Assembly: GCA_037127315.1 (NCBI GenBank)
Contig: JBBBDQ010001124.1
Span: 2,492,501-2,556,500, forward strand
Origin: Ascarosepion bandense
Lineage: Eukaryota > Mollusca > Cephalopoda > Sepiida > Sepiidae
DNA length: 64,000 nucleotides
Direction of reading: 5' to 3'
Shown here: positions 45,585 to 58,751 of the stretch, one piece after another
How the letters are laid out: each line of letters opens with the position of its first letter
Numbering within the stretch: the first letter of the stretch is position 1
Program-made: the position numbers and the translations under genes
The notes under the pieces: model-generated
Told to the model about the DNA's origin: nothing
The model's input: only the letters and a program-made list of their open reading frames with translations
Database searches by the model: none

Positions 45585-48030
45585 TTTTTTTTTTATATCC
45601 TACAATTAAATAGGGTTTCAAAAATAAGTCTATAGACTCATTAAATTGTTTCTGGCCACAGAAACAGAGTTGACCATAAGCCCCAATAAAATAACCATTT
45701 GCTTAAAATAAGGACAGCAGTTGAGAAGCATAGAGACCAGAGATTGTCTGGGGGAAGGGATGGGTAGACATAAACCTGGTTATGGCTGGATGCTTGCCTA
45801 TTCGACCAACCGATTTTGCTGAGTGATTATAAATTAGTGTGATTTACTACACACTTGAGACTTTCTCGAAATGTATAACAGTCAGCCAGCTCTATGTACA
45901 TCACTGAGGTGTCAGCAAAAATTTGCCATAGAAGCAATAAATGACTTGAAGTATTGCTGGTTCTTATTTTGTAATCAGAAGCTGCAATTGAAGGAGATTA
46001 TCAGGGAAGCAAACATGTGTGAAATGGATAATGTTTAAGTATCAGATTCTTGACTTTGGGGAACATGTGCTAGTCACATGGGATCAGACTATGGAAAACT
46101 AAGGTCACATTTCATAGATTGGAAAGAAGTGTTGGAATGTTCTTTACCATTTAGTTTTTAATTGCATGCAGTGGGGAAAAAAAATGATGAAAAGCATTCA
46201 AGTAGTAGTAGTAGTAGTAGTAGTAATAAATTTAGAAACAAGTTAATGCATAAGATTTACATAGATTGAAAACAAATTTATACTTGAAAATATTACATGT
46301 TCTAATGGTTCATCGTTAATTAGTTCCCTTACTTTAATATTGACTGGTTAGACCAGCCTGATGCCACCCTTCTGTTTTTTTTTTTTTTTAAAATCTAAGA
46401 ATAGTTTTTCTATAGATTGCTTAATAATCACTCCTATTAGGTATGTGCAAAAATTTCTCAAAAAGAAAGAAAAAAAAAAAAATCATATACTCAGACTCAA
46501 CTTAACCCCCATTAAAATATTCCACAAACTTTTTAAAATGAGAAATTCTGGGAAGTCTATTTCACTTTCTTAGTTGATACTGAAAAATCAATTACTACGC
46601 TTAATTTAATCACTGTGTGCTTCCTCCCAATAACACACAAATTTATATCTCAAAGAGTAAAACAGTTTCCTAAGCCTAGACAGGCACACTGTAAAGTCAC
46701 ATTGGTTTTACTTAAACTAGTGATACAAAAAAAAAAAATATGCACACTTGTACCTAAAAGATTTAGATTTTGCAGTCAGTAATTTTAACCAATAGAATTG
46801 TGGATCAGATATGCAAATAAATGCACTACCTCATTTCAATAAAAAGTAAGCATTTAATGTTGCTGAATGTTTTGTACAATAGCGGAAAAATAAATGAACA
46901 TTTCATCAGTTATTTTTAACTCTACAATTAATTAGTTTCCCCTGACCCTTTAATAGAAAGAATTTCTTAACTCAATAAAAAAAAACTCAAAGAGAATATT
47001 TTTAAAGAGTGAGTGTGTAGTCAGGAGGATGTTATATACTGTTAGATTAACAAGTATTGTATCTATCCAGATTAAAGTCCACTTTTCCAGATTCATTGAA
47101 AATCTTGTGCCATTTCAATCCATTTATATGGAAATGTAGACACTGGACAGAAAATTTAATAATGTACCTGCAAATTTCTCTATTGTTTTAAAAGCGTTTT
47201 TTCTCTCTCTCCAAGAACTGACAGAAGCATGAAATGCTATTCTTGCAAATAAAATCTTGCTGTCAATTTAAAAAAAAAAAAGGTATAAATCTAGATGCTT
47301 GCAAACTATTTTAGTTAATTTATGTGGCAAGAACAAATGAAATATGAAAAATACCTTTTTTGATTAGTTACCTTAGTTTTTTTCTTTATAAAATTAGAAT
47401 GGCAAATAAATGTTTCCATTGTATATTGGCAAGTCTATAAAAATCTTAAATCTAGTGTTTAATTATTTTCTTTGGAAAAAGAAAGCATAAATCTAGTTTC
47501 ATAATTGTGGGTTTTATTAAAATTCAAGATAACTTTTCAAAGCAAAATTTGTTGAGGGACTACACAGTATTATCAGTGATGAGTTTGTTTTTTTTACAGT
47601 TACAAATATTAAACATTGCCAATAATTCTGTTTGCTTTTTTTCAAGGACAATTCCAATGGAATGGAGAAATAATTTTGAAGTTAAACCATTTAATTCTAT
47701 AACAAGCTATTGGTAAAACACACACACATTAAGAGCCCTTGTATAAAATTACTTATCTGTTGTTTTTCTTCTTTTGGCCTTTGAAATATTGACTGGATAC
47801 AAATAACTAAAGTTCCCATTATTGAGCAGTAAAATGTCAGTCATGTTAAAAAAAATATATATATGTATACCCATACATTTTTTTTTCTTTATAAAAGTCT
47901 TACAAATCCATAGCTTGAAATGTACTTAAATAATGCAATTCCAAGGAAGATAATGGTTGTAGCTAAAATTTAGTTAAGTTTGCAAACATCTGTTTTGTAA
48001 ATAGACAAAGGAGTTAAAGGTGGAGATCCA
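45585..48030. other. No gene; (TAG)n and A/T tracts
   Basis: A short (TAG)n lies at 46202-46224 and (CA)n at 47719-47727. No conserved reading frame. This part is repeat-poor compared with the rest of the window. Confidence 0.45.
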
Positions 48031-48033
48031 TCA

Positions 48034-48254
48034 TTCAGTCAGTTAACTGTCTGAATTAAGTGCCAAAGAGACATGACTGACTGGGCAGAAGATTACCATA
48101 GACTGGTTCCAAGCCAAGGCTACAGAAACCAATCTGTCCTACGATTTAACCCATAACTGGAGGGAAGAGACGGATAAATACCTTTCCCAAGGCTATTTGT
48201 GCATACTTGGCACCCTGATTTGTCATTCAGATTCAATATCCAATGCACCACAAC
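48034..48254 (-). mobile_element. tRNA-derived SINE, diverged with deletions
   Basis: Minus-strand copy recognisable by GACTGACTGGGCAGAAGATT, AACCCATAACTGGAGGGAAG and CCAATGCACCACAAC. Several internal deletions. Confidence 0.75.
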
Positions 48255-48289
48255 CACTTTAGAATAATAGGGGAATTATGAACAGATAT

Positions 48290-48596
48290 CAGTCAGTCAA
48301 GTGCCATATGTGATACACGCTTGGGCGATCATGTCTCGAAAGAGACATGACTGACTGGGCAGAAGATTATCCCGCAGTAGGTTACCATTGCTTTCTGCGG
48401 TAGACTGGTTGCTGACCAGGGCTATAGAACCCAATCTGTCCTGCTATTTAACCCATAACTGGAAGAAAGAGATGGATTAATACCTTTCCCAAGGGTATCT
48501 GCACGTAAGTGAATACAATGGATTCAACTGGAATTCGAACTCGGCTCCCCGGTTTCTCGTTCCAAGCCGACATCCACTGTACCACAACGCACATCC
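48290..48596 (-). mobile_element. tRNA-derived SINE with 12-bp target-site duplication
   Basis: Full-length minus-strand copy flanked by ATGAACAGATAT at 48278-48289 and 48597-48608. Confidence 0.95.
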
Positions 48597-48609
48597 ATGA
48601 ACAGATATA

Positions 48610-50600
48610 AAAAGCCTAAATACTACTACATTAGAAATATGTTAAATGGAGGCGTTAATACCACTTGCTTTATCCATTAATTTCAATTTCTCCAAAGAAA
48701 TCTAAAATTTCTACTCTATTTGATTGAGGGTAGTATTTTGTAACAATTTTAAAATTGAGTTATTTCCCTTGTTACGTAAAAGCAGCTTAAGTCAAATGCT
48801 TAAAACTCAAATTAAAGTTTCAATATCTTTAACAATAAGAACAAAAGTAAGATAAATATGTAGAATGTAACTTTTTATTAAACAAAAAAAAAAAAAAAAA
48901 ATATATATATATAGACAAACTAACACAAACATCTGGAGATTCTGAAAAGTAAAATATTTTCCTTCTCTTAATTCCCTGCATGACTGGACATTTGTTAAAC
49001 AAACCAATACATTTTAATGTTTAAATGAATAGACAAATTATTCATGAGTTCAGCTACCGGTGCAATCAAATGAATCTTTGTTGAGTCACAATTTGAGCTT
49101 CTGAATCAAGAGAGGTTTAATCATTCTAACCAAAGCAACAGCAAGGAATGTCTATACCTACCTGTCTAATAATTTTCATAATCATCTCTAAGGGTTTTTT
49201 TTTTTATAAACTTCTTCACTCTAAGGAAGAAAAATTTACATTGCTAAAACAAAGAATATATCTAGGTTAAATGTGAATATATATCTGTCAAATGTTGACA
49301 AGATATGTTATTATTGACCGTAAGTTTTTGTTTTTTTTTTTTACCCTAAAATCAGTGGAGGGAGAGGAAAGTTCCTGATTATTGCATTTTTATTTTTAAA
49401 AAAGCCCAACTTTTATATTTCCTTCAGTATATCCCAGAGAAAGGCCAACTGTTATAAACCCGAGAAATGATATGAGTAAAACAGCTTTTCCTTTTCACAA
49501 AACAAGAACCAAAACATTGGCAGCATTGTAACAAAATCAATCTTGAAATATTGTAAACACCAATACAATGTAAACGGTGCTTAAAATGGAGACTGAAATT
49601 GAGTGGGAGATATGGTTACGTAATTGCTACACACCATTGATGGGTATATAGTAATTACATATGTACAAACAGATCTGGTAAAGGTTCTAAAAAAAAAAAA
49701 AAATCCCGAAAATCTGTTTCCAGAATTTTTAAAAGACCAAAAGGCACATTTGAAGACATTGAATTTTCCATATTCAAATTCAAGACCTTGAATTTCTATG
49801 CAGTTTTTTTTTTTTTTTTTTGTGGGGGGTTGGGAGAGGATACATCTTTCTCTTCTACTGCATTTATTATTGTGCCTGTAGTTGTTTAATATTGAAGAAT
49901 TTCAAAGTTATCACCCTTACATTTTGGCAATAAAATATCTAGGCCCTAGTTAAAATGAACAGAATGGTTTCAGATCTAGCACCAATAAAACAGTCTATGG
50001 TAATGCTGGAAAGTAGATATGTTATTTAAATTATTGTCCTTTTTTTTTTTTTTTTTCCTATTGTAAATCTTAGTATGAGTATATATACATACACTAACAC
50101 TGATGATAAATCATGGAGATCGTGTTGCACAAAACCACCATTTTAAAAATAAAAAAAATTATTGTAGGTGGTGACTGTAGTAGAAAACATGTTGAAGGAC
50201 AACAAAAAGAAAACAAGAAGGCATGTGTGATGTCTATTTGTTCATCTGTTTACTGTCTGAATATTACACACTCTGCTGTCTGTCAACGGTACATTTACTG
50301 CAGTAGGTTTTGTTTGTTTTTCTCCAGAAATGTCATGACTACTGCTGTCCTCTCTCTACCTACTTTTCCTTGTTGTACAAGTGTTTTCTTTTTAAATATT
50401 GCTATGGAAGTAAGGTAAGAGAAGGATGCCTCTCCTCTGGAAAAATGTTTTGGTGTTTCGGGAAGCAGCTGCAGTAGACATTATACTCTGAGTTATAATC
50501 TCAATCAACACTTAACAGATCGCACAGTTTTTTTTTGTTTTTTTTTTAAATTTTTTTCCTATGTTGTGCTCTGTAGGTCACTAGTGGTGAAATACTAACA
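48610..50600 (-). other. Region downstream of CS stop, probable 3' UTR at its right side
   Basis: No conserved coding sequence is seen. The region is AT-rich with T tracts at 49803-49820 and 50040-50055. The nearest clear minus-strand AATAAA lies at 49868-49863, which would give a 3' UTR of about 740 nt. The polyadenylation site cannot be fixed without transcript data. Confidence 0.3.
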
Positions 50601-50765
50601 TTATTTTGTTCCTACCATTTTCTTAAGATGTTTGACATCATATGATTTAGGACGCTCTAGGGGCAGACCAAGGGCTCTGTCCCAGATAAGAGAGGCCAGA
50701 CATCCAAGAGCTCGTGACACACCAAACAACACTGTGTAGTAGTTCATTTCAGTTAGATTGTAATA
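50601..50765 (-). CDS. CS: CS last coding exon with stop
   Basis: The exon starts [10 protein letters not shown] after ACCACCAG, carries GVSRALG and LERPKS (substrate- and CoA-binding arginines in the family) and ends KKMVGTK before TAA at 50603-50601. It is 165 bp including the stop. The C-terminus is a few residues different from vertebrate CS, as expected for this variable tail. Confidence 0.95.
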   Translation of the reverse strand, partial: YYNLTEMNYYTVLFGVSRALGCLASLIWDRALGLPLERPKSYDVKHLKKMVGTK

Positions 50766-53700
50766 CTGGTGGTTAAAGAGAAAAAAAAGAAAAAAGAATT
50801 AAAATAGCATAACAGTAATTTTAGTTTGAATTTATTGCAGAAATTTACTTAATAAATCCATTCAATTCATTAGAAACTGGGTTATTTGCAAACTTGATTT
50901 TATGACTTTTCAGTAGTCTCATAGCGGATGTGTACTTTTTCATTTCTTCACTTGTAATGGTTACATGACATTTTAAAGTGCTTTGTTGAAAAATTCAACA
51001 GATGTTACCTTTTGTTTTATTCCTCCATATGCAAAAATGCGTTAAATAAAAGTGAAAGATTTTATTTTAACATTTGCTTACATTTTTTGGGGGGTTATCT
51101 GTTAAAATTTTGAAGAATTTAAATTTAATTAAAACCAGACATAAGAAAGTATTTAAAAGCACTGTTAATACTAAAAAATTCCTTGCCAAGTTGATGTGTT
51201 TAAATTTAAACTGGAATTAAAATTGGTATCAAGTCTGAATTACTGCCCTTTACAATAAATATTCTCTCAACATATATTGAAAAGAACTTACCCGTAATAG
51301 GACACCACTGTGGGCATCAACATTGGGCCAAGGATTCTTGGCCTTGCCATGTTGCATCAGAGTATCGGGCACCACCTTATAAAGCTGAGAAACAAGTTTA
51401 AACATCGGATCATTAGGAAGGTGTTTCAAGGCAAAATCTCGTTGGCAGGTATAACGAGGGTCAGTCTTACGAAGGACAGCATGACCATAGCCCGGTACAA
51501 CCTAAAAGAAAATTAAAACAAACTTTTTTTTAAAATCATCTCACCCCAAGCAAGGCATTCCACTGCCACTATTGCGCATAGGGCTACATAGGGGAAGGTA
51601 AAGAGAAGGAGTGGTTAGACATAGGGAATGTCAAGAGGAAGGTGACAGATGAGTAAGGATACCGAGGATGAGGGTTTGATAAAATGGGAGCAGGTTAGTG
51701 TGTTAGGAGGTGTCTATTGGCCTTACATTTAAACTCCTGGTTATTGTAGCTGTCGGGGAAGCAATCGTGTGGAATGGAATTCCACAGTCGGGAAGTGCGA
51801 GGAAAGAAACTGTTAAAGTAGAAGTTGCAGTTACATTTTATCAGTTTCACATTACAGACCCTCCTCTGAACCTTATCGAGAAGGCCGAAGAGAATAGCAG
51901 GGGCACCCGACCAGATATGGCAGCAGTATTCAATGCACGGGTGGATGGTAGATTTAGACGGAAAAAACCGACTTTCATAGCAGCAGATTCGATATAGTCA
52001 TTCCATTTGAGGTCCGCTGAAAGTGTGAGACCAAGGAGGCGTAGTGTTTTACTCTCTGGGAGGCAAGCCTGGTCCATGCTAATGTGAGGTAGGTGAGATT
52101 GTCGATGATGGTTAATTGAGAGTAGCTTCGTTTTAGAAGCATTAAAATTTACTAGCCATTTCTTACCCCAGTCCAATATGGATTGGAGGTCTATGGATAG
52201 GGATACTAATGCCAACTGTGAGGAGCTAAAAATGCAATATACATAGAAGTGAAAGGTTAAATTCTCAAATGGGGAATTGGGTCACAGAGAATTTTTCAAT
52301 ACTCCCCACCTCACATAGTTTCTGGTTTTTACATATAAATTATGAGTGGGGTAGGGGGGAAAATGCAAATCTTTTAAGTGACCCATCTTACTTGTCCAGA
52401 TTTGAGTGTATTCCAAATAAAATCTCTGAGTTGGTCATCAGTCACTTCACCTCCAAGTTCTTTCTGTAACTTAGTAAGCCAAACCAACACTTCCTGCAAC
52501 AGAGAGAAAAAAAAAAAACATTTACCTAACATCAACACATGATTACAATCAAAATTATTTTTTTTAGGACACTAGCCCCAAAATTCTACAGAGAACATGT
52601 ATCAGCAAAAGGAAAGTACGGTACAGATAGAACCATAATAGTGTGCCTTCAAGAAAAAGAGAAAAATGGCCATACGATATAAAAACCAATCAGCACATTG
52701 CTGGTGTGGCAAGTATATCAACTGTTGACTGATGGGCAAAATTGAAATTTTATGAGAATTAATAGAATACAATTTCTGATTACTTCTCAATCACATTTCC
52801 TGCCTCCCCAAAGTCAAGTGATTGAATTCTTTGCCCAGTCTCACCATTACCCACCAAGGACATAGATGTCAATTGTTTCTTTAAGTGAATGAAAAACAAT
52901 TTTCATAGGTGATTAATCATCTGTTTATCTTCCTATGGTTCTTATTAGTTGTCTAGATTCATTGTAAATGCCACCTCAGTTTACAGTTTTGCACGCACAC
53001 ACACAAAAAACATTATTCCTGGTTTTGCTGCGTGTGTGTATATAAAAATTGCAGGTTACCAGATTTTCTCTTGATTTTTATAAGATTAAGTCATTTAGGC
53101 AAAATTAGTTAATCATTTTAATCTATACAAATAAAATAGGGGAAGTAACCACTCATAATTTTACTATCTTAAGTTGATTTATCATGCTTCCCACTATAGT
53201 GTGGGACAATATAGACCTCCAATTTCAAAAATTTCCTAGAAGCTTTTATTTTAAAGCTAATAGATTAATATTTACAATAAGCAAATACTTTAAAAAATAA
53301 AAATGAATCTTGCTGTATTTCAAATATTATTTAAATATATTTTTCCCCTGCATTTGTTGCAATGTAATTCTCTTCAACAAATACTTTTCTGAAACTTCAC
53401 GCCTCAAAGTATTTGATCGGGGGGGGGGGGGGGGTTTGCTTTAAGTTTAAAATATCACAGAAATTAATTTTCTTTAACATACTAGTAGCTGTTTATTTCA
53501 GCTGTTGACAGATGGATGTTTAACATCTTTCTAAAAAGAAAAAATATTCTAAAATTAATATAATGCAAGCTTCTATTTATTTTTTTTTTTTTAAGTAATC
53601 AGTAATTTTAAGTTAGAAAAATTTTGCTGGTTTTAAATTTACTATAGTTGTCACTTATTTTCTGATGTTCCCTATGAACATTAAAAAAAAACTGAATATA

Positions 53701-54620
53701 ATTATTTAATATTTTAATGGGTGAAATTAATAGAGTTTAAGTTAAAAAAAAATAATGCTTGTAAAAAAAAAAAAAATTTTCTCAAGGCAATATTGTTCTT
53801 AATAAATCTTAATTTATAAAAGCAATTAAAAGATTATTCTAATTAAATAATGCCTTAGTTTTGTTACATTCTTATTTTAGGATTCAAAGCAGATTTTTGG
53901 GAACAAGTGTTTCTGTCTTATATGTCTCCAAAGTGTTCTGATTTTAACTTTTTCAATATTAAGAGGGTGAAAAATTTATCATACCATAATAATTTGTAAC
54001 TTCTCAAACTTTAACTTATTCACATAATGACAATATTTTAAGTTCATCTCAAAAGACAAATTTTTTTTTTTACTCCTAGAAAAGGTTTACTTTGGAACCA
54101 AAGGAAAAAAAATAACCCAGTTTCAAATACATAATATTTATAACATTGATATAAAAGAAAAGACTTTTGTTTGGTTTACGGCATATCAACCCCTTGGGGG
54201 GTCATTTAATGCAGAAGCATTAGTTGTTCTAGTATGGGAGAAACATATGGCAATAAATTCTTTTTAATATTTTCCTTCAAAATTTTTTTTTATGTATATG
54301 CTTCATAAAAGTCTGTTTTTATACTTCCATAGTGTTTTGACCCCTGTTTGAAGGGTTAACTATTTGCCCATAGCTGGGATCCTAACAGGTGCTACCACTC
54401 CAGGTCAGGGTGGACCTGGGAACAACAGCAATTAGTAGGTAGTTCCATGCTCCTCCCAACCTTGAAATCAAAGGCCTTGCTGCTGGATGCAGTTTACTGT
54501 CATACCCAGGACCCAAAGACATATTTGAATCATAATAGTTTAGTTAATGACTAAGAACCCTATTTAATCAGTAGTATTTCCACCGAATTATCTTAATCAT
54601 TCTGTCGTGTTGTATACTTC

Positions 54621-54654
<34 letters not shown>

Positions 54655-55977
54655 GAAGTATACAACACGGCAGAATGATTAAGATAATTCGGTGGAAATA
54701 CCACTGAGATATATATTTAAATCATAATGAATGAGAAACTTCAACCAATTCAATGAGGGAACTACTATCTCTGGTATATTTTCTGATGAAAATAATGCTG
54801 AATCAAAATGTTAGTCTCCCTCCAATATGACGAGCCATAATGTCAGGAGAACCAAGCTGCACTTCAAAATTATTTTCTTTTTTAAATCATAATTAATTCC
54901 ATAAGCTGCTATCCATTCGGCAAGAATTTGTTCGAACCAAACCTTGTATTATCTTTTACATGTAAATAACAAAATAAACCGGACCAAAGCGAATCTGATA
55001 AAAAAGACATCAACACTTCATATTTAAATAAAAATATTCCATTATTTTTATTGTTTTTTATCAGTGACTTGGCTATATTGTGGGTCAGACATGCAGAGAG
55101 CCACCTGCAACTCAACTGAAAACTGACTGACAGCAGACATCACTTAAACAGTTACCTCCGGTGCCGACCCCTTTGATCCCAGCTCCTCAAAAACAAATCT
55201 GTTACCCCAACACATTTTGCACTCAGCGACATTGCCCAGTCCAAAATACACTTCTTGACAAAATTCCATCATTTTCACTGATTATTCCACACCAACCAAG
55301 ATGTTTGTATAGTGCATATATATCCAAAACATAACAAAGAAATAAACTTATAACTTATCTTCACATACCTGATTAGCCAGTCCATGCAGAGGGCCAGCCA
55401 ACCCATTCATGCCCGCAGCAAATGAAAGATAAGGGTCAGAAAGGGCACTACCAACAAGATGTGTTGTGTGAGCACTGACATTGCCACCTTCATGATCACT
55501 AAAAATAATAGAAATTAGCTATTAGGTGAATTTATACATTTTTTATTTTTGAAAATTGACAGCAAAAATAATAAACACTATTTTTTATATTTGAACGATT
55601 GGCTAATTAGCAATCAATTTGAACTTTATAAAATAGTAAATATTGCATTCTATTAGTTTTTAATACAGTTATGCTTAGTTTTTAGAATATAAAATTATTT
55701 CTGTAAATATCTAATAGTGTTTAATTTCTTGTAAATAACAATGCTAAAGAGTGAAAGTAGTTAAAATAATAGCAAGGTCAAGGTAGAAAAAAAAAAACAT
55801 CCTTTTGACCCAGGGCATAAAGGTTAAAGACATCAAACATTTAGCAGCAAACTCATTTGTTTCAATAGTACTCCTTGCCTTACAGGAAAGGAGTAATCCT
55901 TTATAATTGGTGCTAAGAAGAGAAAAAAATTAATCATTCTGGAAACAAAAATCCTCAATTCATCCATCTTAGTTTGG

Positions 55978-56020
<43 letters not shown>

Positions 56021-58708
56021 CCCTATTTTAATTTATTCTTGCTTAAGTTTTTTTCTTACATTTTATTTAGGAACAAAATGTTCAAATCTTAAAAAACAAA
56101 TAAATAAATAAAATAAAAGTTACTATTTTTAAAAATATTACTCTATAGTTACCTGTGAATGGTGAGGTAAAGTCTCATAAGTTCTGTGAATGCTGGATCT
56201 TCAAAGCCCAACATGGATGTAAAGTTCCATGTCCAATCCTTGTCAGGATCAATGGCACCAACAGATGTTCCATCACGATATAAATTCCGGTAAATGATTG
56301 CTGCCACAGTTGGCAACTTTGCAATGAGATTCATAGAGTCTTCGTAGACTAACTACAAGATAAGAAAAATTCAAAACAAAAAGACAACTGATATACAAAT
56401 GGTGACCAACTTAAATTTTTTTTTTAAGTAATCCTTTCATCTTAAAAAAAAAAAAAAAAAAAAAAAAAGTAATAAAACAGAACTTAAATGAATTATATTT
56501 TTATCAAATCATCTAACATTGAGAAATAATTTATAATTTATCCAGTAGAATGTTTAAATTGTTATAGAATGCATGAAGCTACCAAATTTCTGGTAATTCA
56601 TCAACACTATGTAAAATACTTAATATTACATTCTTTCACTTAAATTTGGAATTAAATTCTTGTGTAAGCAATCGTATATAATTTCTCATACAGTACATGA
56701 ATACAAGTATTATTAGAAGTTGTTTTTAATAGGATGAAATTCTTGTAAATTGAATTTCATATAATCATTTGTTTATATTTAACTTACCTCCCAGTATTTG
56801 CTCTTGTGTACACCATCAGCATATCCCTTAGCAAATTTGCTCTCACTGTTCAATGCAGTGATGGCAGCACTGAATTGTGACATTGGGTGGAGATTGCTCG
56901 GGAAGTTGTTTAACATGGTGATCACATGGTTGGGTAAAGCTGCTCGCTCGTTCCACTCCTACAATAAAATTTCAGTGCGTTCTTTAAATAAGAATACCAA
57001 TAAACCTTCACTATCATTACTAAGAAGTAGTTAGTAAAGTGAATATTCTTTTCAGACATCTTTAAAAATATTTTATAGAATTTTCTTAAGGATTACCAGC
57101 ACTTGTCTCCCTTTTATAAACTAATCAGGTTAAATTCTGGATCATTCAAACATTTCCACCTGGAAGATTTATTAGGTACAATCTGGCTATATATATGGTT
57201 GTAAAATGAATTGAGCCTGTACACAAAACTAGCAAGGGATTCAGACAAGGAAGTATCTTCACTTCTCTAAACCATGCAGTGAATCCCTGAAATATATTGG
57301 AAACTCGATTCAAGTCTGTTTTTCCCCATGGCATTAATTTTAACTTTCATTTCTCTTGTGAACATAAAATGAACTTTTTTTTCTTAGTTCTTGTTCAGAT
57401 TGACACAAGTATTGAATCAAAAGCTTTCACCTTATCTACCTGCAGTTGAAATTGAGTTCAATATAAACTTAGATTTGTCCATATTGGAAAAACCATATGC
57501 CATTGGTTGGCATTTATATTCTTTAAATTTTTGAATCACAAGGATAGTTTAATTCAAAATCCTACCATAGTTTTCTGACACTATTTGCAATGGTGCTAGT
57601 GTTTAAAAAAAAACAAAAATTTTTTTTTTTTAGTTGCTGTAAAGGTAAAACAAAGGGACCATCTGGTTTTGCTCAGAACTAAGATTGTTGTGGCATATTC
57701 TAAGGAGCTCTTAAGAAATAGATAATATTTTAACAACTATTGCTGGGCACAAAATTTAGTCGATTGTTACGGACTAACTTTTAAGAGCAGACAGGCTTCC
57801 GAAAGAAAATAAGAATAGTAATTAAATTTATCTAGTGAAATGCGATAAAACTTCTCAAATCAAGAGTTTGTCCCCTTTTTTTGTCACTTGTTAGCAAAAG
57901 GTTCTGAAATGATAAATCCCAGGTGCAAAAATGACCACAGACAAAGGTACAATAAGAACATTTTGGTGCAATAATTAAAATTTGGCCATTTAGGATAGAC
58001 CATGTCTACCCGTGGGGTAGGGGTTTGATCAGATGACAAAAGAGAAGGCCTAAATGAAATTCCAAGGAAGGCAGAAGATGTGCCACAAACCTCAAGCAGT
58101 GATGGTGAGAGGTATTTGCACAAAGCATGTAGGAGACAAGTTTGATCAAGTGACCAAAAGAAAGAAAGAGGAAGGACCCCAATATTTGGACATGTATCGT
58201 CATATTCACAATGTTTCGCTGTTGTACACCAACTATTTTCAGGTGATATACGCTGGAATTTTTTTAACTAAACCCTTTTAGTCCACTGAATTAGGTTGTT
58301 CTAGTTCCACATGTCATGCCTCTTCTGGATATCTCAGTTTCAGTTATTTTGCTTTTTACTAACTCAACTCGCCAAATTTTTTGTTCACTTATTTAGGTCA
58401 AGTTACTGGATTACTCCAACCAATCCTTTTACCCACATGGATCAGCAGGATATACAATGGCCGAAACGTGAATATAAAGATGAGGACAACAGCCCAAATA
58501 ATGTAAGTGTAAATACAAAAGTTGTACAACTATTTTCATTTATTGCTTATATTTGTTATATAAATATCTTATTGATAATAAATCTTTTAGTGTTCAGATA
58601 AATGCCTCTAAATCACAGCCTGATGATGAAAAAGAAAACATTTTACACAACTATTATTTTCCAATTGTCTCCTTGATTGTCAAAACATTTTTCCATCATA
58701 TACAATGA

Positions 58709-58751
<43 letters not shown>

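Noticed and set aside
50113..50418. Plus ORF of 101 codons opposite the CS 3' region
   Set aside because: No conserved motif; it lies in the likely 3' UTR of CS on the other strand.
58195..58255. CTGAAAA...GTTG/CAAC...GAAAC on the minus strand in a CS intron
   Set aside because: The core has A in place of an invariant G, so it cannot be called a hammerhead.
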